From Aliivibrio finisterrensis_A (GTDB lineage Bacteria; Pseudomonadota; Gammaproteobacteria; Enterobacterales; Vibrionaceae): DNA of 64,000 bases. Under the pieces are notes generated by a model. The model saw only the letters and a list, made by a program, of their open reading frames with translations. It did no database searches and was not told the DNA's origin. Shown in pieces: positions 1-7,908 of this stretch (its first letter is position 1; every line of letters begins with the position of its first letter). Position numbers and translations under genes: made by a program. Location: NCBI RefSeq assembly GCF_004167675.1, contig NZ_SEZQ01000007.1; one strand, written 5' to 3'.

Positions 1-148
1 CTTCACCCGTTGTACCACATACATAAATGCCTTTTACGCCATCTTTGATTAAATGCTTGGCGATTTTATCAATCTCTTCAAAATTTACGTTGTTTGAAGA
101 ATCAAAAGGTGTATGTGGAGCAGCAATTAAACCGGTTAACTTTTTCAT
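1..148 (-). CDS. nanA: N-acetylneuraminate lyase, N-terminal part (runs off left edge)
   Basis: The first 49 codons of a minus-strand gene are present; the rest lies outside the window. The start ATG is read from the CAT at 146-148, with GAGG a few bases upstream. The N-terminus begins MKKLTGLIAAPHTPF and continues to a GTTGE segment. Together these are the signature of the NanA branch of the DHDPS/NAL aldolase family, where the GTTGE loop binds the substrate carboxylate. NanA splits sialic acid into pyruvate and N-acetylmannosamine in the cytoplasm. It diverges from nanR and carries two copies of the proposed NanR motif upstream. The catalytic Lys lies outside the window. Confidence 0.9.
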   Translation of the reverse strand, partial: MKKLTGLIAAPHTPFDSSNNVNFEEIDKIAKHLIKDGVKGIYVCGTTGE

Positions 149-202
149 CGAAGCCTCGTTAGTTTATCTTTGTGAAGTTATTCTTCATTTAAATATCAAT
201 AT

Positions 203-217
203 TGGAGTTAAACTAAT
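203..217 (+). promoter_or_regulatory. proposed NanR operator A (nanA proximal)
   Basis: TGGAGTTAAACTAAT matches 11 of 14 defined positions of the motif TGGAGTTAnACTTCA deduced from this window. It sits 55 bp upstream of the nanA start and 19 bp from site B. Assignment to NanR is inference from its repetition at nan promoters. Confidence 0.5.
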
Positions 218-221
218 ATTA

Positions 222-236
222 TGGAGTAAAGTTTCA
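222..236 (+). promoter_or_regulatory. proposed NanR operator B
   Basis: TGGAGTAAAGTTTCA matches 11 of 14 positions of the same motif, in direct repeat with site A. Confidence 0.45.
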
Positions 237-361
237 TTTGGCAATATGGAAATCATAGTTCGATGCTGTAAATGTGATCTATAAAGGGTAATTTAGAACG
301 AATTATTTTTATATGCGTCGAATTTATCCTTTTTTAGTGTCGAAAAGAGGAATAATAATTA

Positions 362-376
362 TGGAGTTACACTTCA
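362..376 (+). promoter_or_regulatory. proposed NanR operator C (nanR upstream, autoregulation)
   Basis: TGGAGTTACACTTCA matches all 14 defined positions. It is an imperfect palindrome, TGnAGT-N3-ACTnCA, lying 64 bp upstream of the nanR start. This would allow autoregulation. Confidence 0.55.
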
Positions 377-439
377 CAAATTAGAGGTGGCGTGACAAAA
401 TGGAATGTATAAGGTGTTTTATTCAAGGGTTATTTACTG

Positions 440-1318
440 ATGTCCAACCATAATATTCAAATAAAAGCGGGCAACATCATCGATACTATAGGCAGTCTTT
501 ATAATAGCCTAACGCCGTCTTCAAAGCGTATCGCTGATTATGTTATGTCTAATGCGACTCAGGTGAGTAAGCATTCAATTGCAGAGTTATCACAGATCGT
601 TAATGCAGGTGATGCAACGATCATTCGTTTTTGTCGCACATTAGGCTTTAAAGGCTATCAAGATTTCAAAATGGAGTTGGCGATAGAGGTCTCTAACCTT
701 CAAGGGAGAGAGAAGGAGATTTTTGATACGGATGTAACCGCAGAAGATAATGCAGAAGTGATAGGGCATAAACTTCAGTCAACCATTGAAAGCGTGTTGT
801 CTGAAACCATGAATCTTCTTAATTTCGAATCTTTGGAATCGGTGTCAGAAGCGCTAAAAGATGCGAAAGCGATTTACTTTTTTGGTGTGGGTTCATCAGG
901 CTTAACTGCTGAAAGTGCAAAGCATAAATTTATGCGAATTGGTTTGAATGTGGATGCATTTACCAATAACCATTTTATGTATATTAAGTCATCGTTAATG
1001 CAGCCTGGAGATTTTGCGGTAGGTCTTAGCCACTCGGGTAACTCCGTGGAAACAACTAAGGCATTACGTTTAGCAAAAGAGAATGGTGCGACGACGATAG
1101 CTATTACGCATAATCCCCGCTCGGATATCACCAAGTATTCTGATTATGTATTGGTGAATGGTAATAGGCAGGGACAGCTTCAAGGTGACTCGATTGGCAC
1201 TAAGATATCGCAGTTGTTCGTATTGGATTTAATTTATACATTATTAGTCAAACGTGACATTAGTGGTGCAAAAGCGAATAAGTTAAAAACAACAGAAGCG
1301 CTTTCTAACCAGTCATAA
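440..1318 (+). CDS. nanR: RpiR-family transcriptional repressor of sialic-acid genes, NanR
   Basis: The protein has 292 residues. An N-terminal RpiR-type helix-turn-helix spans about 15-90 (SIAELSQIVNAGDATIIRFC lies in the recognition region). A sugar-phosphate-binding SIS domain spans about 125-265, with GVGSSGLTAESAKHK and the phosphate-loop segment SHSGNSVET. RpiR/MurR regulators sense phosphosugars. In Vibrio vulnificus, NanR of this family represses the nan genes and is released by ManNAc-6-P. This is a different family from the GntR-type NanR of E. coli. Its place between nanA and nagA/nanEK and the motif copies around it support the assignment. The gene ends in a strong terminator that also faces nagA. 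Confidence 0.85.
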   Translation: MSNHNIQIKAGNIIDTIGSLYNSLTPSSKRIADYVMSNATQVSKHSIAELSQIVNAGDATIIRFCRTLGFKGYQDFKMELAIEVSNLQGREKEIFDTDVTAEDNAEVIGHKLQSTIESVLSETMNLLNFESLESVSEALKDAKAIYFFGVGSSGLTAESAKHKFMRIGLNVDAFTNNHFMYIKSSLMQPGDFAVGLSHSGNSVETTKALRLAKENGATTIAITHNPRSDITKYSDYVLVNGNRQGQLQGDSIGTKISQLFVLDLIYTLLVKRDISGAKANKLKTTEALSNQS

Positions 1319-1346
1319 TTGATAATTGGCTTTCAAATCACAAATT

Positions 1347-1390
1347 AGGCAGTGAATATAAAGCATATTCACCGCCTATTTTTTATTTTT
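1347..1390 (+). terminator. Rho-independent terminator between nanR and nagA
   Basis: A 13-bp stem with one mismatch (AGGCaGTGAATAT / ATATTCACcGCCT) and a 5-nt loop is followed by ATTTTTTATTTTT. The two genes converge here, and the U-run overlaps the end of nagA. Confidence 0.85.
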
Positions 1391-2543
1391 GATACGCTAC
1401 TTTACCCATTTGGATTGTAGCCGTAACGTCATTATTTTTATCAAGCAGCGTAATGTTCGCTTTATAGTTGTCTTTTAACTGTCCATATTGATCATCTATT
1501 TTCAATGCTTGAGCTGGGTATAAACTGGCCATTCTTAATGCTTCTTCTTTTGATAAGCCCACATGATTAATTAAATTTCTAACCCCATCAATCATGGTAA
1601 TTGCAGCTCCTGCAATAGTTCCATCTTCATAATGACATTTTCCATCTGTCACATAGGCTTGAGTTCCTGCCATATCAAATTCAACTAAATCTGTCCCTGC
1701 AGGGGTTACTGCATCGGTCACTAAAAAGAGTTTTTCTTTTAGTTGTTGATGAGCAATTCGAACCGATGGGTAAGAGGCATGAATGCCATCCACAATAATA
1801 CCCGCATGAGGCTTTTTATCGAAAATATAACCTACTACACCTGGTTCTCTTGAACCAAGAGGCGTCATAGCATTATATAAATGCGTTGCCATACTAAAAC
1901 CAGAACGTGCATTGACTTGCTCGTAAGTTGCGTTGGTATGTCCAATAGAAACGGTAATCCCTGCCTCTGTTAAACAATCTAAAACGTCTTGTTTAATATG
2001 TTCAGGGGCAACTGTTAACACTTTTATGTGAGAGCTATGTTCTGCAAGTCGTTGAGCTGTTGCTAAGTCTAGCTCTCGAATGTATTGCGCTTGGTGCGCG
2101 CCTTTTTTCTCAATACTAATGAAAGGTCCTTCAAGGTGAAGCCCTAATACACCTTCTTGTTCTGCATTATCAAAACGAGTCATTAACGATAAAGTGTTAT
2201 TGAGATCGGCTTCAGTACTGGTGATCAGTGTTGGTAAATACTGAGTGGTGCCATATTTCACATTGGTCTTATTCATCGTATCTAAGGTAGATAAATTAAT
2301 GTCTGTATTTAGTAACACGCCACCACAGCCATTAAGTTGAATATCAATAAAGCCAGCAGTTGCTAATGCACCGTGTCCATCTATGCTCTTTATCGCCAAA
2401 GAGTGGGCTTTTTCCATAGGGATGATAGATGAAATGGAGTCATTATTGATAATAATAGCCTGTTTTTCTTCTATTTTTTGACCATCAAATATATCAACAT
2501 TGGTAATCATATACTGATTATTTTGAGCATTTTCATTTTTCAT
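1383..2543 (-). CDS. nagA: N-acetylglucosamine-6-phosphate deacetylase
   Basis: The protein has 386 residues, the usual length for NagA. It is a metallo-dependent amidohydrolase that converts GlcNAc-6-P to GlcN-6-P plus acetate. Visible family motifs are GFIDIQLNGCGG near residue 62, HLEGPFIS (metal ligand Glu), SIGHTNATYEQ, ATHLYNAMTPLGSREPG, DGIHA, and the catalytic-Asp segment LVTDAVTPAGT. In the nan pathway it follows NanE and links sialic acid to the amino-sugar pool. It is transcribed convergently to nanR and divergently from nanE, with a motif copy (site D) 35 bp upstream of its start. This gene could be one of two nagA copies in the genome, which the window cannot show. Confidence 0.93.
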   Translation of the reverse strand: MKNENAQNNQYMITNVDIFDGQKIEEKQAIIINNDSISSIIPMEKAHSLAIKSIDGHGALATAGFIDIQLNGCGGVLLNTDINLSTLDTMNKTNVKYGTTQYLPTLITSTEADLNNTLSLMTRFDNAEQEGVLGLHLEGPFISIEKKGAHQAQYIRELDLATAQRLAEHSSHIKVLTVAPEHIKQDVLDCLTEAGITVSIGHTNATYEQVNARSGFSMATHLYNAMTPLGSREPGVVGYIFDKKPHAGIIVDGIHASYPSVRIAHQQLKEKLFLVTDAVTPAGTDLVEFDMAGTQAYVTDGKCHYEDGTIAGAAITMIDGVRNLINHVGLSKEEALRMASLYPAQALKIDDQYGQLKDNYKANITLLDKNNDVTATIQMGKVAYQK

Positions 2544-2577
2544 TTTTCTGCCTTATCAATCAAATATTTAATTTTAT

Positions 2578-2592
2578 TGGAGTAACACTCCG
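2578..2592 (+). promoter_or_regulatory. proposed NanR operator D (nagA upstream)
   Basis: TTGGAGTAACACTCCGG carries a perfect inverted repeat, GGAGT-AAC-ACTCC, at 2579-2591 that overlaps the motif. It lies just upstream of the AATAAAATT -10-like sequence of nagA, a position suited to repression. Confidence 0.5.
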
Positions 2593-2696
2593 GAAATCAT
2601 AAAGAGAAAAATACAGTAATGTCAGATTTCAATCAATTAAAAACCTTATAAATAAGGATCTTTGTTCTTTTTCATTTTATAGTTTTTATTTTTTAA

Positions 2697-2710
2697 GAGA
2701 TCTAGATCTC
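2697..2710. promoter_or_regulatory. 14-bp perfect palindrome upstream of nanE
   Basis: GAGATCTAGATCTC is a perfect palindrome about 90 bp upstream of the nanE start. Its core, GATCTAGATC, equals the centre of the ideal CRP site, but the outer GTGA/TCAC bases read GAGA/TCTC. It may be a CRP variant or the site of another dimeric regulator. Confidence 0.4.
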
Positions 2711-2729
2711 CATTTTTACACCTTCATAT

Positions 2730-2744
2730 TGAAGTATAACTCCA
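2730..2744 (-). promoter_or_regulatory. proposed NanR operator E (nanE upstream)
   Basis: The minus strand reads TGGAGTTATACTTCA, a full match to the 14 defined positions. It pairs with site F as a head-to-head inverted repeat with an 11-bp spacer. Confidence 0.55.
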
Positions 2745-2755
2745 TAAATATATAT

Positions 2756-2770
2756 TGGAGCAATACTATT
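2756..2770 (+). promoter_or_regulatory. proposed NanR operator F (weaker)
   Basis: TGGAGCAATACTATT matches 9 of 14 positions. With site E it forms the larger dyad AGTATaaCTCCA / TGGAGcaATACT. Confidence 0.35.
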
Positions 2771-2800
2771 GTACCGTTGTTAGATTTGGAGTTTGGCTTT

Positions 2801-3508
2801 ATGGAAAGCAATATCAACAAAACACTGAATGCTTTATCGCAAGGTTTCGTTTCATCATGTCAACCTGTTGACGATGGCCCTATGGATAAACCTGAAATTG
2901 TCGCTGCTATGGCAATGGCAAGCATTGAAGGGGGGGCGGTTGGCCTAAGAATAGAAGGCATTGATAACCTAAAAGCAGTAAGACCTCATGTGTCGGTCCC
3001 TATTATTGGGATTATTAAGCGTGATCTTGATGATTCCGAGGTCCGAATTACGCCTTATATTGAGGATGTCATTGCATTAAAAGAGGCTGGGGCTGACATT
3101 ATTGCGATAGATGCGACTCATCGATCTCGCCCAGTATCTGTTGAAGAGTTAGTGAAAAAAATTCAAAGCTTAGGGTGTTTAGTTATGGCGGATTCTTCGA
3201 CTTATGAAGAAGGAATGTTCTGTCATGATCTTGGTGTTGAAATTATAGGAACGACACTGTCAGGTTATACGACCCCAATTACTCCAACAGAACCGGACTT
3301 TCCGTTCATTCAACAGCTAGCAAATCAAGGGTGTTTTGTTATGGCTGAAGGGCGATTTAATTCACCACGATTGGCTAGAGAGGCAATAGAAGCTGGAGCA
3401 TCTTGCGTCACTGTTGGTTCAGCGATTACACGTATTGAGCATATTTGTGGTTGGTTTAAATCTGAAGTTGAACTTGGTAAGAAAAACATGATTAAGGACA
3501 TCGCATGA
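2801..3508 (+). CDS. nanE: N-acetylmannosamine-6-phosphate 2-epimerase
   Basis: The protein has 235 residues from the ATG at 2801. That start is preferred to the in-frame ATG at 2729 because family homology begins at MESNINKTL, TTGGAG lies 9 bases upstream, and the upstream ATG falls inside the operator region. NanE converts ManNAc-6-P to GlcNAc-6-P. It is a (beta/alpha)8 barrel with SCQPVDDGPMDKPEIV near the N-terminus, GLRIEG, PIIGIIKRD (with the conserved Lys), DIIAIDATHR and AEGRFNSP. It overlaps nanK by 4 bp (ATGA), so the two are translationally coupled. It is the first gene of nanE-nanK-siaT-nanQ. Confidence 0.93.
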   Translation: MESNINKTLNALSQGFVSSCQPVDDGPMDKPEIVAAMAMASIEGGAVGLRIEGIDNLKAVRPHVSVPIIGIIKRDLDDSEVRITPYIEDVIALKEAGADIIAIDATHRSRPVSVEELVKKIQSLGCLVMADSSTYEEGMFCHDLGVEIIGTTLSGYTTPITPTEPDFPFIQQLANQGCFVMAEGRFNSPRLAREAIEAGASCVTVGSAITRIEHICGWFKSEVELGKKNMIKDIA

Positions 3509-4380
3509 AGTCTTGCCTAGCGGTAGATATCGGTGGAACTAAAATTGCGGCGGCAATCATTAAATCTGGAAAAGTGATTCGTCGCCAGCAAATACCAACG
3601 CCTTCTTCTAGTCACCCTGAAGATATGGATAAGGCATTAGAGAGGTTATTAACGCCATTTATTAGCGAAGTTTCAATGGTTGCCGTTGCTTCAACGGGAA
3701 TAATTAAAGACGGAATACTAACGGCGTTAAATCCTTTAAACCTTGGTGGATTAAATAACTATCCATTAAGAGCCGTTATTGAAAAAATTACCGAAAAACC
3801 AACAACAGTGATTAACGATGCACAAGCAGCAGCATGGGCCGAATACCAAACGATTGAGCTAAATATGGTCAATATGGTTTTTATTACGGTATCAACAGGG
3901 GTTGGTGCGGGGGTTGTTATTAATAATGATCTGCTTATTGGTGCTAATGGTATCGCAGGTCATGCTGGACATACACTTGCTGATCCTAATGGACCGATAT
4001 GTGGTTGTGGTCGACAAGGCTGTGTTGAAAGTATTGCTTCAGGAACTGCGATAGGAGAAGCCGGAAAAGCCTTTTTTGGTGATGACTGCACAGGTGAAAT
4101 AGTTTTTAAGCATTTCACTCAAAATGATCCGAATGCAATAGATATCGTTAATCGCTCTGCAAAAGCCATCGCACATTTAATCGCCGATTTAAAAATGGTT
4201 CTAGACATTGAATTGGTTACTTTAGGTGGCAGTGTTGGTCTTGCGCCTCATTATTTAGAACGTGTACAGCACTACCTAGTACAACAACCTTCACCATACC
4301 AAACCAAGATTCAGCATGCTCGTTGTGGCGCTGATGCAGGATTGATTGGCGTCGCTCATTGGGCTAGCACAACACATTAA
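3505..4380 (+). CDS. nanK: N-acetylmannosamine kinase (ROK family)
   Basis: The protein has 291 residues. NanK phosphorylates ManNAc released by NanA to ManNAc-6-P, using ATP. The N-terminal ATP motif LAVDIGGTKIAAA is present. The ROK signature GHAGHTLADPNGPICGCGRQGCVES, near residues 152-176, carries the HxCxCGxxGC zinc-binding pattern. The substrate-binding segment INDAQAAAWAEY and the late glycine-rich LGGSVGLAP are also clear. It shares its start with the nanE stop (ATGA). The next gene, siaT, starts 58 bp later. Confidence 0.92.
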   Translation: MKSCLAVDIGGTKIAAAIIKSGKVIRRQQIPTPSSSHPEDMDKALERLLTPFISEVSMVAVASTGIIKDGILTALNPLNLGGLNNYPLRAVIEKITEKPTTVINDAQAAAWAEYQTIELNMVNMVFITVSTGVGAGVVINNDLLIGANGIAGHAGHTLADPNGPICGCGRQGCVESIASGTAIGEAGKAFFGDDCTGEIVFKHFTQNDPNAIDIVNRSAKAIAHLIADLKMVLDIELVTLGGSVGLAPHYLERVQHYLVQQPSPYQTKIQHARCGADAGLIGVAHWASTTH

Positions 4381-4438
4381 ATAAGAATTTATAAGAAATA
4401 GAAATTTAACCCTACAAAAATTATAAAGGTATATTCGA

Positions 4439-5956
4439 ATGGAAGCACAATCATTTGGTACAGTAAATTATATCGCTCTTTTTGCCTATCTAGCGGCAAT
4501 TATGGCGGTGGGTGTTTATTTTGCGCGTCGTCAGAAATCCGCTGATGATTACTTTAAAGCAGGAGGGCGGATCCCCGGTTGGGCCGCTGGTTTCAGCGTT
4601 TTTGCTACTACACTAAGTTCTATCACTTTTATGTCTATTCCGGCAAAAGCGTACACCAGTGACTGGACATTTTTGATTGGACAATATGTTGCTATTGCTA
4701 TTCTTCCTATTGTTTTTTGGTTCTATATTCCTTTTTTTAGAAAGTTGAATCTTACTTCTGTTTATGAATATTTAGAAAGACGTTTTGACGTAAGAATGCG
4801 TTTGTTTGGCAGCATTTCTTTTATGTTGTTCCATATTGGTCGTATTGCAATCGTTACTTATTTAACCGCATTAGCACTAATGCCATTCATCGATATTAGC
4901 CCATTAATGATTGTCTTCTTAATTGGTGTTCTTTGTATTATCTATACCTTCCTTGGTGGTATTGAAGGAGTTATTTGGACCGATGTAATTCAAGGTATTA
5001 TGCTTTCTATTGCGGCTATTCTTATCTTTGTTGTTATCTGTTTTAACGTAGATGGCGGCATTGTTGAAGTGTTTAGCATGTCAAATCAAGCAAACAAATA
5101 CTTCCCAGTTGAGCAATTTAGTTGGAGTTGGACTGAAAGTACGATTCCGGTATTAATGATTGGTTTCTTCTTTGCCTCTCTACAACAATTCACAGCAAGC
5201 CAAGATGTGGTTCAACGTTATATCGTTACCGACAATATTGATGAAACTAAAAAAGCACTGATCACGAATGCAAAATTAGTTGCTTGTGTTCCTGTGTTCT
5301 TCTTTGCGGTTGGCTCTGCACTATTTGCTTACTACACTCAAAATCCTGAGCTGCTTCCTGCTGATTTTAATACTGGTGGTATCTTACCTTTCTATATTAT
5401 TTCGCAAATGCCTGTCGGTGTTGCGGGTCTGATTATTGCCGCTATTTTTGCTGCATCACAATCAAGTATTTCAAGCAGTTTGAACAGTATTGCCGCGTGT
5501 TTTACCTCTGATATTTATGAAAAAGTAAGTAAAAATCCAACCTCTGAGCAGAAACTAAGAGTGGGTAGAACCCTAACGGTTGTCGCTGGTATTTTGGGTG
5601 TTGTTGCTTCTACTTATTTGATTATGTCGAATGAGAGTGAAATCTGGGATGCGTTTAACAGCTTACTTGGCTTGATGGGTGGTCCAATGACAGGATTATT
5701 TATGCTAGGCATCTTTATCCGCCGTGCAAATGCAAACAGTGCGTTACTAGGTGTGGTTGCAAGTATCGCTACTGTGTTGTGGGTTCGTTCTGCTACCGAT
5801 TTAAACTTCTTCTTCTACGGTGTTATCGGGACGTTGATGGTGGTTATTGTTGGTTACTTAACAGCACCGATGTTTAAAAATAATTTAAATAGCGACGAAA
5901 TTGATGAGTTAAGTGCAACGAAAGACAAGAACTCAAAATCAGCAGCAAAAGCATAA
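4439..5956 (+). CDS. siaT: Na+/sialic acid symporter, SSS family (SiaT type)
   Basis: The protein has 505 residues and about 13 membrane helices of the LeuT fold. It imports N-acetylneuraminate with Na+ across the inner membrane. It reads very close to Proteus mirabilis SiaT as I remember it, with the same numbering at ligand positions: Ser60, Thr63, Phe78, Gln82 and Arg135 (sialate), and Asp182 near the extra Na+ site. ATTLSSITFMSIPAKAYTSD and QSSISSSLNSI (Na2/Na3 serines) are conserved. The C-terminal ~30 residues are charged and cytoplasmic. The gene lies between nanK and nanQ, so import and catabolism are co-expressed. No TRAP sialate transporter is seen in the window, but one could lie beyond nanA. 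Confidence 0.9.
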   Translation: MEAQSFGTVNYIALFAYLAAIMAVGVYFARRQKSADDYFKAGGRIPGWAAGFSVFATTLSSITFMSIPAKAYTSDWTFLIGQYVAIAILPIVFWFYIPFFRKLNLTSVYEYLERRFDVRMRLFGSISFMLFHIGRIAIVTYLTALALMPFIDISPLMIVFLIGVLCIIYTFLGGIEGVIWTDVIQGIMLSIAAILIFVVICFNVDGGIVEVFSMSNQANKYFPVEQFSWSWTESTIPVLMIGFFFASLQQFTASQDVVQRYIVTDNIDETKKALITNAKLVACVPVFFFAVGSALFAYYTQNPELLPADFNTGGILPFYIISQMPVGVAGLIIAAIFAASQSSISSSLNSIAACFTSDIYEKVSKNPTSEQKLRVGRTLTVVAGILGVVASTYLIMSNESEIWDAFNSLLGLMGGPMTGLFMLGIFIRRANANSALLGVVASIATVLWVRSATDLNFFFYGVIGTLMVVIVGYLTAPMFKNNLNSDEIDELSATKDKNSKSAAKA

Positions 5957-5971
5957 TTGATAATTTACTTT

Positions 5972-6002
5972 GAGCCTTTGCATTTACTTAAAGGCTCTTT
6001 TA
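5972..6002 (+). terminator. hairpin between siaT and nanQ (weak terminator or processing site)
   Basis: An 8-bp perfect stem, GAGCCTTT / AAAGGCTC, with a 10-nt loop is followed by only TTTT. It lies inside the operon, so it probably lowers rather than stops transcription into nanQ. The nanQ Shine-Dalgarno AAGGACAG follows directly. Confidence 0.55.
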
Positions 6003-6012
6003 AGGACAGTTT

Positions 6013-6483
6013 ATGATTTACGGTCATATTGAACATCAAAAAACAAACCAGTATTTACCAAGTGTGATTCAACAATGTTTAGCCTATTTAAATGAGACAG
6101 ATTTAGAAGCCTTGCCAACAGGAAAGCACATTATTGATGGTGAGCGAATTTTTGCTAATGTAATGGAATTTGAAACAGGTGAAGCAAGCAGTAAGCAAGC
6201 TGAAGTGCATAAAGAATACATCGATGTACAATGCTTAATTCATGGCGAAGAGCGGATTCAATACTCATTGGAAGATGCGGCAAATCCAATCGCTAAATCT
6301 TACGATGAAGAAAACGATTTTTACTTAGTTGAAAGCATGAATCAGTGTAATGAAGTCATTATGCATCCTAAAATGTTTGCTGTGTTCTTACCTGAAGAGC
6401 CACATAAACCGGGGTGTCTAATATCTCAGTCTGGATTGATTAAAAAGATAGTGATTAAAGTTCACCGTAGTTTATTAGCATAA
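6013..6483 (+). CDS. nanQ: N-acetylneuraminate anomerase, YhcH/YjgK/YiaL family
   Basis: The protein has 156 residues, a cupin-like single domain of the DUF386 family. The family pattern includes the His/Glu cluster EVHKEYIDVQCLIHGEE and a late His (MHPKMFAVFLPEEPHKPG), which bind a metal. E. coli YhcH, in the nan operon, was shown to speed interconversion of sialic acid anomers and named NanQ. Here the gene ends the nanE operon, which fits the same role. AAGGACAG, 8 bases upstream, is a good ribosome binding site. The function is inferred from family and context. Confidence 0.82.
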   Translation: MIYGHIEHQKTNQYLPSVIQQCLAYLNETDLEALPTGKHIIDGERIFANVMEFETGEASSKQAEVHKEYIDVQCLIHGEERIQYSLEDAANPIAKSYDEENDFYLVESMNQCNEVIMHPKMFAVFLPEEPHKPGCLISQSGLIKKIVIKVHRSLLA

Positions 6484-6496
6484 TTGATTGAAAATA

Positions 6497-6544
6497 AAAG
6501 CCCTGATAAGTACTTAGTTATGGCATAAGTAATATCAGGGCTTT
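6497..6544. terminator. bidirectional terminator between nanQ and ureG
   Basis: A 12-bp perfect stem, AAAGCCCTGATA / TATCAGGGCTTT, has an inner second stem TACTTA / TAAGTA. The minus-strand exit reads TTTTATTTTC, so it serves the urease operon at least as well as nanQ. Confidence 0.85.
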
Positions 6545-6600
6545 GTCTTATCTAGAAAGGATTCGATTGTTGCTTGTTTATCGTAATTTGCTTCGCGTAA

Positions 6601-7221
6601 TTATTTTACGTCTAGCATGCCGCGATCAACGATGAACTCGATAATTTTTTCTAGGCCAACGCCTTTTTTCAGATTGGCAAATACGTATGGGCGAGTAGGA
6701 CGCATACGAGCGGTATCGGATTCCATTACTTCAAGAGATGCACCAACGTATGGTGCTAAGTCGATTTTGTTGATGATCAATAAATCAGACTTAGTTATAC
6801 CTGGGCCACCTTTACGTGGGATCTTTTCGCCTTCAGCAACGTCAATCACATAGATGGTTAAGTCAGCTAACTCTGGGCTGAAGGTCGCACTTAGGTTATC
6901 GCCGCCGCTTTCAATAAATACCACATCTAGATTTTTATGACGTTGTGCTAGCTCTTCAACCGCAGCCAAGTTCATTGATGCATCTTCACGAATCGCAGTG
7001 TGAGGACAGCCACCCGTTTCAACACCAATGATACGATCAGCAGCAAGTGCTTCCGCTTGAGTTAAGATCTTTGCGTCTTCTTGAGTGTAAATGTCGTTTG
7101 TTACTACGGCGATTTGGTAGGTATCGCGCAGTGTTTTACACAGAACTTCTAATAGTGCTGTTTTACCTGAACCAACAGGGCCGCCAACACCAATACGTAA
7201 AGGTTGTTTGTAATCTTGCAT
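6601..7221 (-). CDS. ureG: urease accessory GTPase UreG
   Basis: The protein has 206 residues from the ATG at 7221. This start gives MQDYKQPLRIGVGGPVGSGK, the standard UreG N-terminus, and follows AGAAGAAG; the longer reading frame overlaps ureF. UreG is a SIMIBI-class GTPase that binds Ni2+ and delivers it to apo-urease with UreD and UreF. The P-loop GPVGSGKT is at residues 15-22. ESGGDNLSATFSPEL and the nickel/zinc motif CPH (GGCPHTAIREDAS) are present, as is the guanine-specificity motif NKID. It starts 10 bp after the ureF stop. Confidence 0.96.
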   Translation of the reverse strand: MQDYKQPLRIGVGGPVGSGKTALLEVLCKTLRDTYQIAVVTNDIYTQEDAKILTQAEALAADRIIGVETGGCPHTAIREDASMNLAAVEELAQRHKNLDVVFIESGGDNLSATFSPELADLTIYVIDVAEGEKIPRKGGPGITKSDLLIINKIDLAPYVGASLEVMESDTARMRPTRPYVFANLKKGVGLEKIIEFIVDRGMLDVK

Positions 7222-7231
7222 TTGCTTCTTC

Positions 7232-7897
7232 TTATGATCTAAATAGTCGAGTGTATTGGCTCTCGTGTCGAGAACTTGCCAATACTTGCGCTGGGGTGAA
7301 GCTGCCAATGAGGTGTTCAGGCCAGTGCTGTGATTTATCTACCGCTTCTAGAATAACGTCTGCCATTTCTAACAGCAGTTGTTGCCCTGCGCTTTGCCCG
7401 AGAGGGACCAGCTTGATGCCAACAATAGTGGCATTTTCAAGCCATCCCCAGGCATACGCTATGGCTAACTTTCTTTCTGTTAGTTGCCAATGGTTAGCAG
7501 CGAGTGCGAAAGCTGCAATTTGAGTCTGCTTTACCATTGGTAGGGTGATTTGATTGAGTTCAATCCCTAATTTTGGTAATAACATAGAGAAGGCCAATCC
7601 TCTCTGTCTCTCTTCAAGACGTAGTTCTTTAGTCTCTCGATTAGCGATAACAAAATCGCTCCATTCTTGAGCTTCTTGCCATTGTTCATCTTTTATTAAT
7701 TGCGTCATTTTAGCCAAAATAGGCAGCTCTAATGTGGCAATGCTGTCCATTAATTGGTTGCTTAGCCAATGTTTTAACTCTGTAACATTGCTAACCCAGC
7801 CTTTTTCTATGGCCCATTCTAACCCTTGTGAATAGGTAAATGAGCCAACAGGAAGTGATGGGCTAATCAGTTGGTAGAGCCTTAAATCCTCTAACAC
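7232..7897 (-). CDS. ureF: urease accessory protein UreF
   Basis: The protein has 221 residues, all-helical. Family hallmarks are LISPSLPVGSFTYSQGLEWAI near the N-terminus, ETKELRLEERQRG in the middle and KLVPLGQSAGQQLL toward the C-terminus. UreF joins UreD on apo-urease and gates UreG GTP hydrolysis during nickel insertion. It starts 11 bp after the ureE stop. Confidence 0.95.
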   Translation of the reverse strand: MLEDLRLYQLISPSLPVGSFTYSQGLEWAIEKGWVSNVTELKHWLSNQLMDSIATLELPILAKMTQLIKDEQWQEAQEWSDFVIANRETKELRLEERQRGLAFSMLLPKLGIELNQITLPMVKQTQIAAFALAANHWQLTERKLAIAYAWGWLENATIVGIKLVPLGQSAGQQLLLEMADVILEAVDKSQHWPEHLIGSFTPAQVLASSRHESQYTRLFRS

Positions 7898-7908
7898 AAT
7901 GGCCTCGC

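Larger units (their letters stand above)
149..439. promoter_or_regulatory. nanA-nanR divergent regulatory region
   Basis: This 291-bp AT-rich spacer separates divergent nanA and nanR. It holds three copies of the TGGAGTTAnACTTCA-like motif, listed separately. A strong CRP half-site, AAATGTGATCTA, lies at 269-280, but its second half (TAAAGG) does not match. CRP control is therefore only a suggestion. No RNA gene or further ORF was seen. Confidence 0.6.

Noticed and set aside
27..284. 85-codon plus-strand frame at left edge
   Set aside because: It is antisense to nanA and runs into the regulatory region; no family resemblance or ribosome binding site.
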